Of a stretch of DNA of 64,000 bases, positions 17,902 through 27,916 are shown one piece after another. Origin of the DNA: Desulfobulbaceae bacterium (GTDB lineage: Bacteria; Bacteroidota; Ignavibacteria; Kapaibacteriales; UBA2268); assembly GCA_018335795.1 (NCBI GenBank), contig JAGXRP010000082.1, forward strand, positions 62,001-126,000. The letters are read 5' to 3'. Under the pieces are notes generated by a model. That model was not told where the DNA came from, made no database searches, and saw only the letters and a list, made by a program, of their open reading frames with translations. Each line of letters opens with the position of its first letter. The first letter of the stretch is position 1. The position numbers and the translations under genes are program-made.

Positions 17902-18804
17902 ATGCTGAATCAGATAATAATCAAAACTATGCCTTTTATCCCAAAATCTATCATTTATTTATTTGCTAAAAAGTATATTGCCGGACCTGAACTCAAAGAT
18001 GCAGTCGCTGTAACTCAAGAATTAATGAAAATCAATGGCTCAAGTACTATTGATGTTCTGGGCGAATTTGTAACTTCAAAAGATAGAGCCAATCTTGAAA
18101 AAAACATGAGTATTGAGGTATTAAATGCTGTCCAAGCCAATGCACTCGACACTTATCTATCCGTAAAACCAACTTCACTTGGACTGGGATTGGATTTCGA
18201 TTTCGGATTGAGCAATATCAGAGAAATAATCAGCATAGCCAAATCCAAGGGGATTTTTGTCCGATTGGATATGGAAAATTCTCCATATACTACTGCAACA
18301 TTAGATTTGTACAAAAAGCTTCGCGATGAAGGCTTCGATAATGTTGGATTCGTTATCCAAGCCTACATGAAACGCAGTATTGACGATGTGACAGCATTAC
18401 TACCGTACAAACCGAGCATCAGGCTTTGCAAAGGAATTTATAACGAATCAGAAACAATTGCCTACAAAGGATACGAGGAAATTCGTACAAATTTCAAAAA
18501 ATTGCTCGACTTAATGTTAGATAATGGGTTATACGTTGGGATTGCAACTCATGATGAAGCATTGATTCAGTACGGATTAAAAAAAGTCTCCGAAAAGAAG
18601 CTCAAACATGAAGAATATGAATTCCAAATGCTACTCGGAGTTAGGGAAAATCGTCGAGACGAGTTACTCAGACAAGGTCATAGAGTTCGCATATATGTGC
18701 CCTTTGGACATGATTGGTATGGGTATTCATCACGTCGTTTAAAAGAAAATCCACAAATGGTCGGTCATATAGTAAAATCAATTTTCGGACTAAACAAAAA
18801 CTAA
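17902..18804 (+). CDS. Proline dehydrogenase (monofunctional, FAD)
   Basis: 300 residues from the ATG at 17902 (a TTG 24 bases upstream is in frame but would insert nothing conserved). First step of proline catabolism: FAD-linked oxidation of proline to pyrroline-5-carboxylate. The TIM-barrel signature is clear: LGEFV near residue 45, SVKPTSLGLGLD, VRLDMENSPYTTATLDLY, VGFVIQAYMKRS, IRLCKGIYNE, ATHDE, EFQMLLGVRENRRDELL and YVPFGHDWYGYSSRRL (substrate-binding YxxRRL). Its stop overlaps the next gene's start by one base (TAATG). No P5C dehydrogenase is nearby. Confidence 0.92.
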   Translation: MLNQIIIKTMPFIPKSIIYLFAKKYIAGPELKDAVAVTQELMKINGSSTIDVLGEFVTSKDRANLEKNMSIEVLNAVQANALDTYLSVKPTSLGLGLDFDFGLSNIREIISIAKSKGIFVRLDMENSPYTTATLDLYKKLRDEGFDNVGFVIQAYMKRSIDDVTALLPYKPSIRLCKGIYNESETIAYKGYEEIRTNFKKLLDLMLDNGLYVGIATHDEALIQYGLKKVSEKKLKHEEYEFQMLLGVRENRRDELLRQGHRVRIYVPFGHDWYGYSSRRLKENPQMVGHIVKSIFGLNKN

Positions 18805-19682
18805 TGCAAAATAGAATCTTTTTCATTTTATCCCTTTTGTTCGTATTTGCTTGTAGCACAAAGCCCGCAAAATTCGAATTTGAAACGATTCGGATAGCTA
18901 CATTCAATATTGAATGGCTCGGCGACGGAATTGATGACAAGAAAACGCGTGAGGCGGAGGATTACCTGCGCATTGCCAAAGTGATAGAGAATTTAGATGC
19001 GGATTTAATCGGTATGCAAGAAATTGAAAATGACAAAGCATTGCAAAAACTCATGGTTCATTTGCCTGATTTCAGCTATGTGATGGGCAACACAGGTTGG
19101 ATTCAGAATCCGGCTGTGATTTTTCGCAAAAATGTTGATGTCAGGTTTATAGATAATTACAAGCCATTAGCAGTCAAAGAAAACAAAACACGTCCGGGAC
19201 TTTGGGTTAAAGTCAAAAAAGAAAACTTCGATTTTCATATGATGGTTGTACATCTCAAATCTACTTCTTCATATGATAATACACCGGAATTGAAAGCCGA
19301 AAGTTTCCAATTGCGCCAACTACAATCGAAAGCCCTCAGAAAATGGGCTGATTCTCTAGTTTCATCCGGTGTAGAGAAGGATATTGTTATTATTGGCGAC
19401 TTTAACGACAACCCCAATCGCACTAATATGCGAAACTTAGAACAATTAGTTTATGATGGAGAATTTTCATTTCTGACGCAAGATATGGGCAGTTGCAAAA
19501 ATCCTCGCTGGGACTTGATAGACCATATCGCAGTAAATAAAAGTGCTAAAAATAGATTTGTCGAAGGTTCGGAATTTGTTTACGATATATTCCAAAGCCA
19601 TTGGGAACACCAAGCCGAAATGATTTCAGACCATTGCCCGGTTTTAGTTTCATTTGAAATCGAATCACCGGATAACGATTAA
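18804..19682 (+). CDS. Secreted endonuclease/exonuclease/phosphatase-family lipoprotein
   Basis: 292 residues from the ATG at 18804. Lipobox FVFAC, so a lipid-anchored envelope protein. EEP-fold motifs: IATFNIEWLGDG (metal-binding Asn and neighbours), IGMQEIEND (catalytic Glu), MVVHLKS (His), IIGDFNDNPNR (Asp and Asn), LIDHIAV and a final SDHCPVLVSFE (Asp-His). The family includes nucleases and sphingomyelinase or inositol-phosphate phosphatases; extracytoplasmic location suggests extracellular DNA or phosphodiester use. It is translationally coupled to proline dehydrogenase. Its stop shares a TTAA with the convergent MTHFR gene. Confidence 0.87.
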   Translation: MQNRIFFILSLLFVFACSTKPAKFEFETIRIATFNIEWLGDGIDDKKTREAEDYLRIAKVIENLDADLIGMQEIENDKALQKLMVHLPDFSYVMGNTGWIQNPAVIFRKNVDVRFIDNYKPLAVKENKTRPGLWVKVKKENFDFHMMVVHLKSTSSYDNTPELKAESFQLRQLQSKALRKWADSLVSSGVEKDIVIIGDFNDNPNRTNMRNLEQLVYDGEFSFLTQDMGSCKNPRWDLIDHIAVNKSAKNRFVEGSEFVYDIFQSHWEHQAEMISDHCPVLVSFEIESPDND

Positions 19683-21535
19683 TAAAGCTGAATTCCATCA
19701 AGAACATTTATAACACTTTGAACTCTGCCAAATGGTGCTGAAATCTGTATTCCGGCAATATAATCTTTCATAATTTCGAGTGTTTCGCGAGCTATTTCAA
19801 TCCCCTCTTTGAGTGAATCTTCCTTAGAACCCTGATGTTTGCGTAACCTTTTCAAAATCATATCCGGCACATCGCATCCTGGAATTTCATTGTTCATGAA
19901 TTCAGCATTCCTAATGGAAGTCAGTGGCCAAAGCCCTGCAATAACAGGAATCTTTATATGTTGAATTCGAGTGAGAAAATGTTCGAAAACGTTCAAATCA
20001 AAAACTGGTTGAGTGATAATATACTCAGCTCCTGCATTGATTTTCCAATCAAGCCGAGCCAACTCTTCTTCAAGATTGACAGCACCCGGATTGGCACCAA
20101 CTCCGCAGAAATACCCAGTAGGTTCGCCAATTGGATTTCCAGCAATGTCGAGCCCATGGTTCAAACGATTTATTATATTAACCAAACCAATAGAATCAAC
20201 ATCAAAGACTGCGGTAGCATCGGGGTAATTGCCTAATTTGGGTGGGTCGCCTGTGATTGCCAGTATATTTTTCAAGCCCAAAGCATATGAGCCTAACAAA
20301 TCGGATTGGATGCCGATAACATTACGGTCTCTGCAAACGTAATGAAGAATCGTTTCGATTCCAACAATATTTTGAATTTGTACTGCTAATGACATTGCCG
20401 ACATTCTGGCACTTGCACGGGGTCCATCAGGTATATTGATACAATCAATACCATGATAAAATAATTCTCGTGCTTTGTCAATAACAGCCTTAGAACCAAG
20501 TCCATGCGGAGGCAAAAGCTCCACAGAAGTAACAAAATGCCCCGCACTCAAACGTCTGGCAAATCGGGATTTGTCTGGTGATTCGATAATCACAACATCA
20601 TCGGGACGCTTGATTTCGAGAAATTCAAATTTTCGTTTACTAATTTCGGGTTTGATTGCATTGAGCATATTTCGCATACGTTTGATATGCTCAGGTCCTG
20701 TACCCACACAGCCACCAATAATATTTGCACCCGCTTGGATGAAATGCTTTGCGTATTCGCCCATATACTCAGGCGAAGTAAGATATAAATTTCTACCGTC
20801 AATATTTTTGGGCTTGCCTGCCGAGGGCATGACTGAAAGTGGCATTTTGGTAAGCGGTCGAACAGTTTCGAGCCATTTGAGCATTACTTGAGGTCCTACA
20901 GTTGAATTCACCCCTATTGCATCAGCTTGAAGCAATTCCATCTGTTTGATAATGAATTCAGGCTCTGCACCTGTTAAAGATGTGCCATCCTCATCAATCG
21001 TCATTTCAGCTATTATTGGCAAATCACAAATTTCACGAGCAGCTTCTGTGGCGATTTGCAATTCATCGGGATAGATAAAGGTCTCGAAAATCAAAATATC
21101 CACTCCACCTGCGAGCAGAGCTTCAATTTGTTCTGTAAAAGCAAATTTGGCTTCTTCTCGAGAAGTTGGTCCCAGCGGTTCGATTTTGATGCCTAATGGA
21201 CCGATAGAACCCGCTACGTTAATATCATCTTCTGCGACTGCTCTAGCAAGTCTGGCACCTTCAAAATTGATTGTGAATAACTTATCGGATAGCTGAAATT
21301 TTGCTAATTTATATCTATTTGCCCCGAAAGTATTAGTCTGAATGACGTCTGCTCCGGCACGCTTGTAGTCTTCATGTATTTGCTTCACAAGCGATGGATT
21401 GGATAGATTGACCTCGTCATAGCATCGGTTGATGAACACTCCCCTATTATAAAGCTCTGTGCCAAATCCGCCATCAAACAACAGCACGCCGTTGCGAATC
21501 CTTTCTAATATCGTTTCTCTATCTAACATATTCAT
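19679..21535 (-). CDS. Bifunctional homocysteine S-methyltransferase / methylenetetrahydrofolate reductase
   Basis: 618 residues from the ATG at 21535 (21529 is also in frame; the TTG-led extension to 21559 is unlikely). Residues about 5-300 are a Met synthase-like homocysteine methyltransferase: LLFDGGFGTEL, QTNTFGANRYKL, GSIGPLG, IFETF and NIIGGCVGTGPEHI (two of the zinc ligands would be Cys residues, but only one Cys is in this GGC-type motif where GGCCGT is usual). Residues about 325-610 are a MetF/MTHFR barrel: SVELLPPHGLGS, GIETILHYVCRDRN, LAITGDPPK, FCGVGANPGA, ITQPVFDL and VIAGLWPLTS. The fusion resembles Bacillus YitJ, which makes methionine using folate. It is a single-gene unit. 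Confidence 0.9.
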   Translation of the reverse strand: MNMLDRETILERIRNGVLLFDGGFGTELYNRGVFINRCYDEVNLSNPSLVKQIHEDYKRAGADVIQTNTFGANRYKLAKFQLSDKLFTINFEGARLARAVAEDDINVAGSIGPLGIKIEPLGPTSREEAKFAFTEQIEALLAGGVDILIFETFIYPDELQIATEAAREICDLPIIAEMTIDEDGTSLTGAEPEFIIKQMELLQADAIGVNSTVGPQVMLKWLETVRPLTKMPLSVMPSAGKPKNIDGRNLYLTSPEYMGEYAKHFIQAGANIIGGCVGTGPEHIKRMRNMLNAIKPEISKRKFEFLEIKRPDDVVIIESPDKSRFARRLSAGHFVTSVELLPPHGLGSKAVIDKARELFYHGIDCINIPDGPRASARMSAMSLAVQIQNIVGIETILHYVCRDRNVIGIQSDLLGSYALGLKNILAITGDPPKLGNYPDATAVFDVDSIGLVNIINRLNHGLDIAGNPIGEPTGYFCGVGANPGAVNLEEELARLDWKINAGAEYIITQPVFDLNVFEHFLTRIQHIKIPVIAGLWPLTSIRNAEFMNNEIPGCDVPDMILKRLRKHQGSKEDSLKEGIEIARETLEIMKDYIAGIQISAPFGRVQSVINVLDGIQLY

Positions 21536-21663
21536 TTCAAATTGGAAAATATACTTCAAACGTTATAAGAGGATTAATATTTATTGACTCATATTCGTTT
21601 TAGGTTTTTATTATAAACCTTAATGCCGTATCTTTGAATTTATTTGAAAATTGCTTTGGACAA

Positions 21664-22851
21664 ATGAATCTAAAAATTGTAATAATCTTTTCGATTTTGA
21701 TTTTAAATTTTTGCAACTTGATTGCCCAAGATAACTATCTTGAAATCAAACCTAAGCCCGGAGATGGCATCAAAGTCATTTTCGCTCGATATGATATTCC
21801 CGAAATTCAAGAAATGCTATATTGGTTTGTGGAAAAAAATGCCGGTAAATTTGTAGGACAAGACGGTATAATGATTTCAGAAACTTATTTACTTCCCATT
21901 GTTGTCTACGAATACAATGGAAAATCCATACGTTCGACAATTGAAAATAACGACTTCGCTTATGCCCAAAGCATCCAAAAATATAATGACAAAATGCATC
22001 GAAAAGGTGTAAAAGAAGGCAATTACAGAAAAGACCATATTCTTTGGCTTCCACAATTTGAGCTTGATTCGCCTAATAAATCTAAAACTGAAAAAAAAGC
22101 CAAAGAAAAAATGCCCACTGAAGTTATAGTAGATTTATTCGGTGAGAAGTACAAAAAAGTAAAAATACTTAGCCACAAACTCAAAGATTGCATTTTTTAT
22201 ATTGTTTCGGGACACGGTGGACCAGACCCGGGAGCAGTAGGGTACAGAGATAATTATGAATTGCACGAAGACGAATACGCTTACGATGTTTCTCTCAGAC
22301 TTGCACGCAATTTGATTGAATATGGTGCTGAAGTTTATGTCATAGTGCAGGATTCGACAGATGGAATTCGCGACGGATATTATCTCAACAATTCATATCA
22401 GGAAGTCTATATTGATGGTTCGCCTATATCTTCAAATCAGTTAGAACGCTTAAAAAAACGTGTGGAAATTATCAATGATTTGTATTACAAAAACCAGAAT
22501 TCGGGAAAGAAGCAGTACAGCATAGAAACACACGTAGATTCGCGCTATACAGGCAAAATGATAGATATTTTTTTCTACCATGGCGAAACGAGCACAGAAG
22601 GTAAACGCGTTGCAGATATATTGCTTTCGACAATTGAAGATAAATATCGTAAGGCACAGCCCGGAAGAGGTTATGACGGTACAGTTACTTCCCGAAATTT
22701 ATATATGATTCGCAATACGATTCCAACTATGATTTTCATCGAAATCGGCAATATTCAAAACCAAAGAGACCAAATCCGCCTTATAGAAAAAAACAATCGT
22801 CAAGCAATTGCAAACTGGCTTCGGGACGGCTTGTTGAATGCGATTAAGTGA
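21664..22851 (+). CDS. N-acetylmuramoyl-L-alanine amidase (Amidase_3)
   Basis: 395 residues from the ATG at 21664, which opens a good signal peptide (MNLKIVIIFSILILN, ending LIAQ). Residues 25-175 are an N-terminal region without a recognised domain. The catalytic zinc domain follows: VSGHGGPDPGAVG (first His), HEDEYAYDVSLRLARNLIEYGAEV (Glu), SIETHVDSR (second His in ETHVD, where SLHAD is usual) and MIFIEIGNIQNQRDQ (catalytic Glu where many have VEtGF). The family cleaves the stem peptide from muramic acid in peptidoglycan, so a periplasmic cell-wall hydrolase is likely. It is a single gene between the MTHFR gene and the flippase gene. Confidence 0.85.
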   Translation: MNLKIVIIFSILILNFCNLIAQDNYLEIKPKPGDGIKVIFARYDIPEIQEMLYWFVEKNAGKFVGQDGIMISETYLLPIVVYEYNGKSIRSTIENNDFAYAQSIQKYNDKMHRKGVKEGNYRKDHILWLPQFELDSPNKSKTEKKAKEKMPTEVIVDLFGEKYKKVKILSHKLKDCIFYIVSGHGGPDPGAVGYRDNYELHEDEYAYDVSLRLARNLIEYGAEVYVIVQDSTDGIRDGYYLNNSYQEVYIDGSPISSNQLERLKKRVEIINDLYYKNQNSGKKQYSIETHVDSRYTGKMIDIFFYHGETSTEGKRVADILLSTIEDKYRKAQPGRGYDGTVTSRNLYMIRNTIPTMIFIEIGNIQNQRDQIRLIEKNNRQAIANWLRDGLLNAIK

Positions 22852-22949
22852 AATGATTAATTTTCATAATAACTGTTTGGAAGAAAGCGAATTTTTTTGT
22901 TGCCTAAATTCTATGTAGTTTTGATGTTTGTTAAAATTTACATTTCGAA

Positions 22950-24434
22950 ATGTTCGGACAATTAAAGCGATTAGGCACTGAAACTCTCATATACGGACTC
23001 TCGACAATCATCGGGAGATTCTTGACTTTCATGCTCACTCCCGTTTACACAAACTACCTCAATCCGGTCGAATTCGATTTTGTGATTTATACTTACTCTA
23101 TCATCGCATTTGTGAACATTTTGTACTCTTTTGGGCTCGAATCTTCCTATTTTAGGTTTTTTAAAAGCGGCACAGTCGCAGATTCGCAAAAAGTATTCAC
23201 TCATTCGTGGGTAGCTATTCAGCTTATTAGCATCGTTGGCACAATTCTGATTTTCTTGAACTCCGAAACTTTTGGAGCATACATTGCAAGTGGCGATATT
23301 GATAGCCCGGGATTTCTTATCAGGACAGCAGTTTTCATCCCATTTTTTGATGCACTAATACTCATCCCCTTTGCCTATTTGCGAATGACCAATAAGGCGA
23401 TGAAATTTGCTATGACAAAGTTTGTGCTGATTTTGATTGCCGTTGCACTTAATTTCAAATTTGTTGTGTTCGATGGATTGGGAGCTACGGGAGTATTCTA
23501 TGCACAACTAATTTCATCTATAATCGGCTTTCTTATTTTCGTCCCCTTGATTTTCAAGAATATCAATCTTACTTTTGATATTAAGCTATTTATCCAAATG
23601 CTTAAGTTCGGCTTGCCCACTCTTCCTGCAAATTTTTCTGCAATCATTTTACAAGTAGCCGACCGCCCGATAATCAAAATGCTCAACGATTCACCCGAAT
23701 TCCTGACTACTTATCAGACCAATCATAGGCTTGGGATTCCGATGATGCTTTTCGTGACGATTTTCGAATACGCTTGGAAACCATTTTACCTGAGCACCTT
23801 TAAAGAGGCAAACGCGAAGGAAATGTACTCGCGCATCTTCACGTATTTCACGCTCATTTCGGCATTCATATTTTTGTTCGTTTCATTTTTCTTGGAATAC
23901 ATCGTAGCGATGCCCGGAATAGGCGGCAAATTGATTAATCCTATGTATTGGGACGGACTTGGAATTGTACCAATTATTCTCGGCGCATATTATTCCAATG
24001 GTGCATTCACGAATTTCAATGCCGGAATATTGATTGAAAAGAAAACCCAATATCTGCCAATAGCTATCGGAGCTGCTGCGTTGGTAAACATCGTTATGAA
24101 TTTCGCTTTGATTCCTTATTTTGGAATGTATGGTGCAGCGTTTGCTCAATTTGGGGGCTATTTGATTAGTGCATTTATTATTTATTTATATTCTCAGAAA
24201 TATTATAAAATCAGCTACGAATGGTCGCGTGTCACATTTATTATCATACTTGCATTAGCGATATATTTCATATTCAACCATATGATTGATTTCGGCAACG
24301 ATTTATATAATATTTTAATCCGTTTTGTGGGTATATTTGTTTACTTTATCGCATTATATTTAATGAAATTCCTGAAAAAGGACGAAATCGATTTGTTGAA
24401 AAGATTAATCAAACGAAATGCAAAAGAAAATTGA
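22950..24434 (+). CDS. Polysaccharide flippase, MOP/Wzx family
   Basis: 494 residues and about 14 predicted transmembrane helices. It opens MFGQLKRLGTETLIYGLSTIIGRFLTFMLTPVYTNYLNP, typical of the polysaccharide biosynthesis protein family that flips lipid-linked sugar repeat units across the inner membrane. Middle segments LKFGLPTLPANFSAII, ADRPIIKML and the C-terminal YSQKYYKISYEW fit. No glycosyltransferase genes are adjacent, so the cargo is unknown. The next gene (U32) starts within its last 17 bases, so the two are translationally coupled. Confidence 0.88.
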   Translation: MFGQLKRLGTETLIYGLSTIIGRFLTFMLTPVYTNYLNPVEFDFVIYTYSIIAFVNILYSFGLESSYFRFFKSGTVADSQKVFTHSWVAIQLISIVGTILIFLNSETFGAYIASGDIDSPGFLIRTAVFIPFFDALILIPFAYLRMTNKAMKFAMTKFVLILIAVALNFKFVVFDGLGATGVFYAQLISSIIGFLIFVPLIFKNINLTFDIKLFIQMLKFGLPTLPANFSAIILQVADRPIIKMLNDSPEFLTTYQTNHRLGIPMMLFVTIFEYAWKPFYLSTFKEANAKEMYSRIFTYFTLISAFIFLFVSFFLEYIVAMPGIGGKLINPMYWDGLGIVPIILGAYYSNGAFTNFNAGILIEKKTQYLPIAIGAAALVNIVMNFALIPYFGMYGAAFAQFGGYLISAFIIYLYSQKYYKISYEWSRVTFIIILALAIYFIFNHMIDFGNDLYNILIRFVGIFVYFIALYLMKFLKKDEIDLLKRLIKRNAKEN

Positions 24435-25659
24435 AATAATGGCACCTGTCGGCTCTTTCGAGTCCTTAGCTGCGGCAATCCAAGCCGGAGCGGATTCGGT
24501 CTATTTCGGGATTGACAAATTGAATATGCGGGCTCGCTCATCGGTCAACTTTTCTTTTGCAGACTTGAAGTTAATACGAGAACGTTGCCATGAAAATGGA
24601 ATTAAGACCTATTTAACGCTAAATACTGAGATTTACCAAGATGATTTGTCGCTTATGCGAGAAATTGTCAATCAAGCTAAGGAAAATGGGATTGATGCTG
24701 TGATTGCATCGGATATCGCAGTCATTCAATACGCAAATTCAATTGAGCAAATAATACATATTTCGACACAACTGAACATTGCCAATTATACGGCAGTCGA
24801 ATTTTGGGCGAAATTTGCAGATGTAATGGTGTTGGCGAGAGAATTGAACTTAGACCAAGTCACGGAAATATCGAATCAAATTCAAGCAAACCAACTTTGC
24901 GGACCATCGGGAAATTTGATTCGGATAGAAATATTCGCTCACGGAGCCTTATGTATGGCAGTTTCCGGCAAATGCTATTTGAGTCTGCACGAGTTCAACA
25001 AATCGGCAAATCGCGGCTCTTGCTACCAAACATGCCGTCGTGGCTATGTTGTGACCGACAAAGAAACAGGCTACGAACTTGAAGTAAATAATCAATACAT
25101 AATGTCGCCAAAAGATTTAAAAACAATTCATTTTTTGGATAAAATTATTAGCGCAGGTGTCAGCGTACTAAAAATTGAGGGTCGTGGCAGGTCGGCAGAT
25201 TACGTAAAAACAGTAACAGAATGTTACAAAGAAGCTGTGACTGCAATCTCAGATGGAATTTATACGGCTGAACGAATTGCTGAATGGGATGAAAGACTTT
25301 CGCAAGTCTTTAACCGAGGCTTTTGGGACGGATATTATCTAGGGCAGAAATTAGGCGAATGGAGCAGTAAATACGGTTCGCAAGCAACAACAAAAAAGAT
25401 TTACATCGGCGATGTTACAAATTATTTTTCAAAAATCGAAGTCGCAGAGTTTCGTATTCGCACCGGAGAGTTGGCATTAGGCGAACAAATTATGGTTGTT
25501 GGACCAACTTCGGGAGTTTGGGAATCCACTGTCAGCGAGTTGCGTGACTCACAAGGCAATATCGAAGTTGCAAGCAAAGGAATGGTCGTTTCGATCCCTG
25601 TAGGGCAACGACTCAGAAAAGCTGATAAATTATACAAAATTGTAGAGAGCGATTATTAA
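24418..25659 (+). CDS. Peptidase U32 family protein
   Basis: 413 residues. Family signature: PVGSFESLAAAIQAGADSVYFG at the N-terminus, a TIM-barrel body and the four-Cys iron-sulfur-type cluster region (FAHGALCMAVSGKC, then NRGSCYQTCRRGY). U32 proteins RlhA, TrhP and UbiU/V use a [4Fe-4S] cluster in oxygen-independent hydroxylation of RNA or ubiquinone, despite the family's name. The protein type here (about 410 residues, C-terminal beta-domain to RKADKLYKIV) most resembles TrhP/YegQ, implying tRNA uridine modification; this is inference. It overlaps the flippase gene by 17 bases and shares TTAA stops with the convergent gene. Confidence 0.82.
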   Translation: MQKKIEIMAPVGSFESLAAAIQAGADSVYFGIDKLNMRARSSVNFSFADLKLIRERCHENGIKTYLTLNTEIYQDDLSLMREIVNQAKENGIDAVIASDIAVIQYANSIEQIIHISTQLNIANYTAVEFWAKFADVMVLARELNLDQVTEISNQIQANQLCGPSGNLIRIEIFAHGALCMAVSGKCYLSLHEFNKSANRGSCYQTCRRGYVVTDKETGYELEVNNQYIMSPKDLKTIHFLDKIISAGVSVLKIEGRGRSADYVKTVTECYKEAVTAISDGIYTAERIAEWDERLSQVFNRGFWDGYYLGQKLGEWSSKYGSQATTKKIYIGDVTNYFSKIEVAEFRIRTGELALGEQIMVVGPTSGVWESTVSELRDSQGNIEVASKGMVVSIPVGQRLRKADKLYKIVESDY

Positions 25660-26138
25660 TAAATCACCGGAGTGACTGAACTGATTGCCAAGTAGGAATT
25701 ATAAGTATTGTAAATTTTGAAAACCCCATCTTCCAGAGTAACGTCAATCACAATTCTCATTGTGTCCTTTTCTCCAATATATGCAAATGTGCCTTTGTAA
25801 ATCCAGGGCTTACTTTGTGATTTTTCGCTGACTAAAATTCCGGAAACGGGCTTAATGTCAAGAATTTTACCAAATTTAGTAGTATTAGAATCTTGAGCAG
25901 ATAAGTACCGAGCATTCGTATATTTGCGACGATAATCAATCGAAGTATAATTAGCGTATGCTTTTTCAAATTCACCTTTGCCGATAAGCTCGGTATAAGG
26001 TTGGATTAGCTCATCCATAACTTTAGGCATAACGATATCTTCGCCTAAACGAAAATTCTTATACGCAATAATACTAAAGACTATAACAATTGCCAAAACC
26101 CCGAACACAGGTGCATAAGCTTTAAATTTAGTATTCAT
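25656..26138 (-). CDS. Small membrane-anchored protein of unknown function
   Basis: 160 residues from the ATG at 26138; the TTG 12 bases upstream is less likely. Residues 7-27 (APVFGVLAIVIVFSIIAY) are a transmembrane or signal-anchor helix. The rest is periplasmic and reads like an NTF2-like/DUF4878-type fold: LIQPYTELIGKGEFEKAYANYTS, then beta strands through VEDGVFKIYNTYN-type segments near the end. Function unrecognised. It is convergent with the U32 gene and divergent from the decarboxylase operon. Confidence 0.7.
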   Translation of the reverse strand: MNTKFKAYAPVFGVLAIVIVFSIIAYKNFRLGEDIVMPKVMDELIQPYTELIGKGEFEKAYANYTSIDYRRKYTNARYLSAQDSNTTKFGKILDIKPVSGILVSEKSQSKPWIYKGTFAYIGEKDTMRIVIDVTLEDGVFKIYNTYNSYLAISSVTPVIY

Positions 26139-26283
26139 TTTTCTACTCAATGTATCAATTTTTGAGAATAAGACATATTAAAAGTAAGAATATTGCATCA
26201 ATATAGTTAAAATCGTAACTAAAAAATAGTCATATTTTACATACTATTCACAATAAATCGTTTTTTTATTCTATGGAATTACT

Positions 26284-26291
26284 TAATTTTG
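26284..26291 (+). promoter_or_regulatory. Candidate TAnnTTTG -7 element of the decarboxylase operon
   Basis: TAATTTTG, 47 bases before the ATG at 26339. No good TTTG -33 element is seen at the right distance. Confidence 0.35.
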
Positions 26292-26338
26292 TATATGGAA
26301 TTATTACATTTTTTTAATAGAATATTATTGAGGATTTC

Positions 26339-27898
26339 ATGGCAATTGAAGAAAAAATCAAAGAATTGATGGCTCTTAGGGAAAAAGCGAGGATTGGAGG
26401 TGGAGAAAAACGGATTGAAGCGCAACACAAAAAAGGTAAATACACTGCAAGGGAAAGAATTGAAAAGTTGTTGGACGAAGGCAGTTTCGAGGAATTTGAC
26501 ATGTTCGTGTCGAGTAAACCGACTGATTTCGGCAACGACGTCGAAGAATATCTTTCTGACGGTGTAGTAACCGGTTACGGTACAATCGACGGTAGGCTCG
26601 TTTTTATTTTTTCGCAAGATTTCACAATTTTTGGCGGTTCGCTATCCGATATGTTTGCACAAAAAATATGCAAAGTGATGGACAAAGCGATGAAAGTTGG
26701 CGCTCCGGTAATTGGTATCAACGATTCAGGTGGTGCACGTATTCAAGAAGGCGTCAAAAGTCTTGGAGGTTATGCAGAGATTTTCCAACGTAATATTATG
26801 GCTTCCGGGGTGGTGCCTCAAATTTCTGCCGTATTCGGACCTTGTGCCGGCGGTGCGGTTTATTCTCCGGCATTGACCGACTTTACAATTATGAGCCAAG
26901 GTACAAGCTATATGTTTGTGACAGGTCCTAAGGTTGTTAAAACAGTAACTAACGAAGATGTGACTGTCGAAGAACTCGGCGGTGCAAGAGTGCACGGAAC
27001 AAAATCGGGCGTAACGCACTTTGTAGCCGATAGCGAAGACGAAGGGCTTTTGCTCATTCGTAAATTATTGAGCTATTTACCACAAAATAACCACGAAGAC
27101 CCACCGATTTACGTTTGCTCAGACCCAATTGACAGGCTCGAAAATAGTTTGAATTACATTGTGCCTGATAATCCGAACAAACCTTACGACGTTAAAGATG
27201 TTATTCACTCGATAGCAGATGATGAAGAATTTCTCGAAATTCATCGGCATTATGCCCAAAATATCGTAATAGGATTTTCGAAATTTAACGGTACTCCTGT
27301 GGGAATAGTTGCAAATCAGCCGAACTACTTAGCAGGTGTGCTCGATATTAATGCATCACGCAAGGCTGCTCGTTTTGTGCGTTTTTGCGATGCTTTCAAT
27401 ATTCCGATTCTAACCTTAGTAGATGTCCCGGGATTTTTGCCCGGAACAGCACAAGAATATGGCGGTATAATAATTCACGGTGCAAAATTATTGTTCGCTT
27501 ATGGCGAAGCTACTGTTCCAAAAGTAACGGTTATTCTTCGCAAAGCATATGGGGGTGCCTATGACGTAATGAGTTCGAAGCATTTACGTGGCGACATTAA
27601 CTACGCTTGGCCCTCAGCCGAGATTGCAGTTATGGGACCTAAAGGTGCAATCGAAGTACTGTACCAAAAGGAATTGAGTGCAATTGACAACCCCGAAGAT
27701 AAAGCAAAATTCTTTGCGGAAAAAGAACAAGAGTATCGCGATAAGTTCGCTAACCCTTATGTAGCAGCAAAACACGGCTATATTGACGATGTTATAGAAC
27801 CACGAAATACAAGATTCAGAGTAATCAGAGCGCTACAAATGCTTTCATCGAAAAAAGATACAAATCCGCTCAAAAAACATGATAATATACCATTGTAA
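26339..27898 (+). CDS. mmdA: Methylmalonyl-CoA decarboxylase alpha (carboxyltransferase) subunit
   Basis: 519 residues, the usual size for MmdA/PccB carboxyltransferases. It transfers the carboxyl group from methylmalonyl-CoA to biotin on the carrier subunit. Family segments: [44 protein letters not shown] (oxyanion region), [47 protein letters not shown], and [15 protein letters not shown]. PccB of propionyl-CoA carboxylase looks almost the same, but the following genes (OadG-like, biotin protein, OadB-like) mark this copy as part of a membrane sodium-pumping decarboxylase. The start has a TGAGGA ribosome site. Confidence 0.88.
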   Translation: MAIEEKIKELMALREKARIGGGEKRIEAQHKKGKYTARERIEKLLDEGSFEEFDMFVSSKPTDFGNDVEEYLSDGVVTGYGTIDGRLVFIFSQDFTIFGGSLSDMFAQKICKVMDKAMKVGAPVIGINDSGGARIQEGVKSLGGYAEIFQRNIMASGVVPQISAVFGPCAGGAVYSPALTDFTIMSQGTSYMFVTGPKVVKTVTNEDVTVEELGGARVHGTKSGVTHFVADSEDEGLLLIRKLLSYLPQNNHEDPPIYVCSDPIDRLENSLNYIVPDNPNKPYDVKDVIHSIADDEEFLEIHRHYAQNIVIGFSKFNGTPVGIVANQPNYLAGVLDINASRKAARFVRFCDAFNIPILTLVDVPGFLPGTAQEYGGIIIHGAKLLFAYGEATVPKVTVILRKAYGGAYDVMSSKHLRGDINYAWPSAEIAVMGPKGAIEVLYQKELSAIDNPEDKAKFFAEKEQEYRDKFANPYVAAKHGYIDDVIEPRNTRFRVIRALQMLSSKKDTNPLKKHDNIPL

Positions 27899-27916
27899 TA
27901 ATGAGGGATAAACAAT

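Noticed and set aside
19958..20236. Opposite-strand open frames inside the MTHFR fusion and other genes
   Set aside because: Shadows of strongly conserved genes; no family likeness and no ribosome sites.
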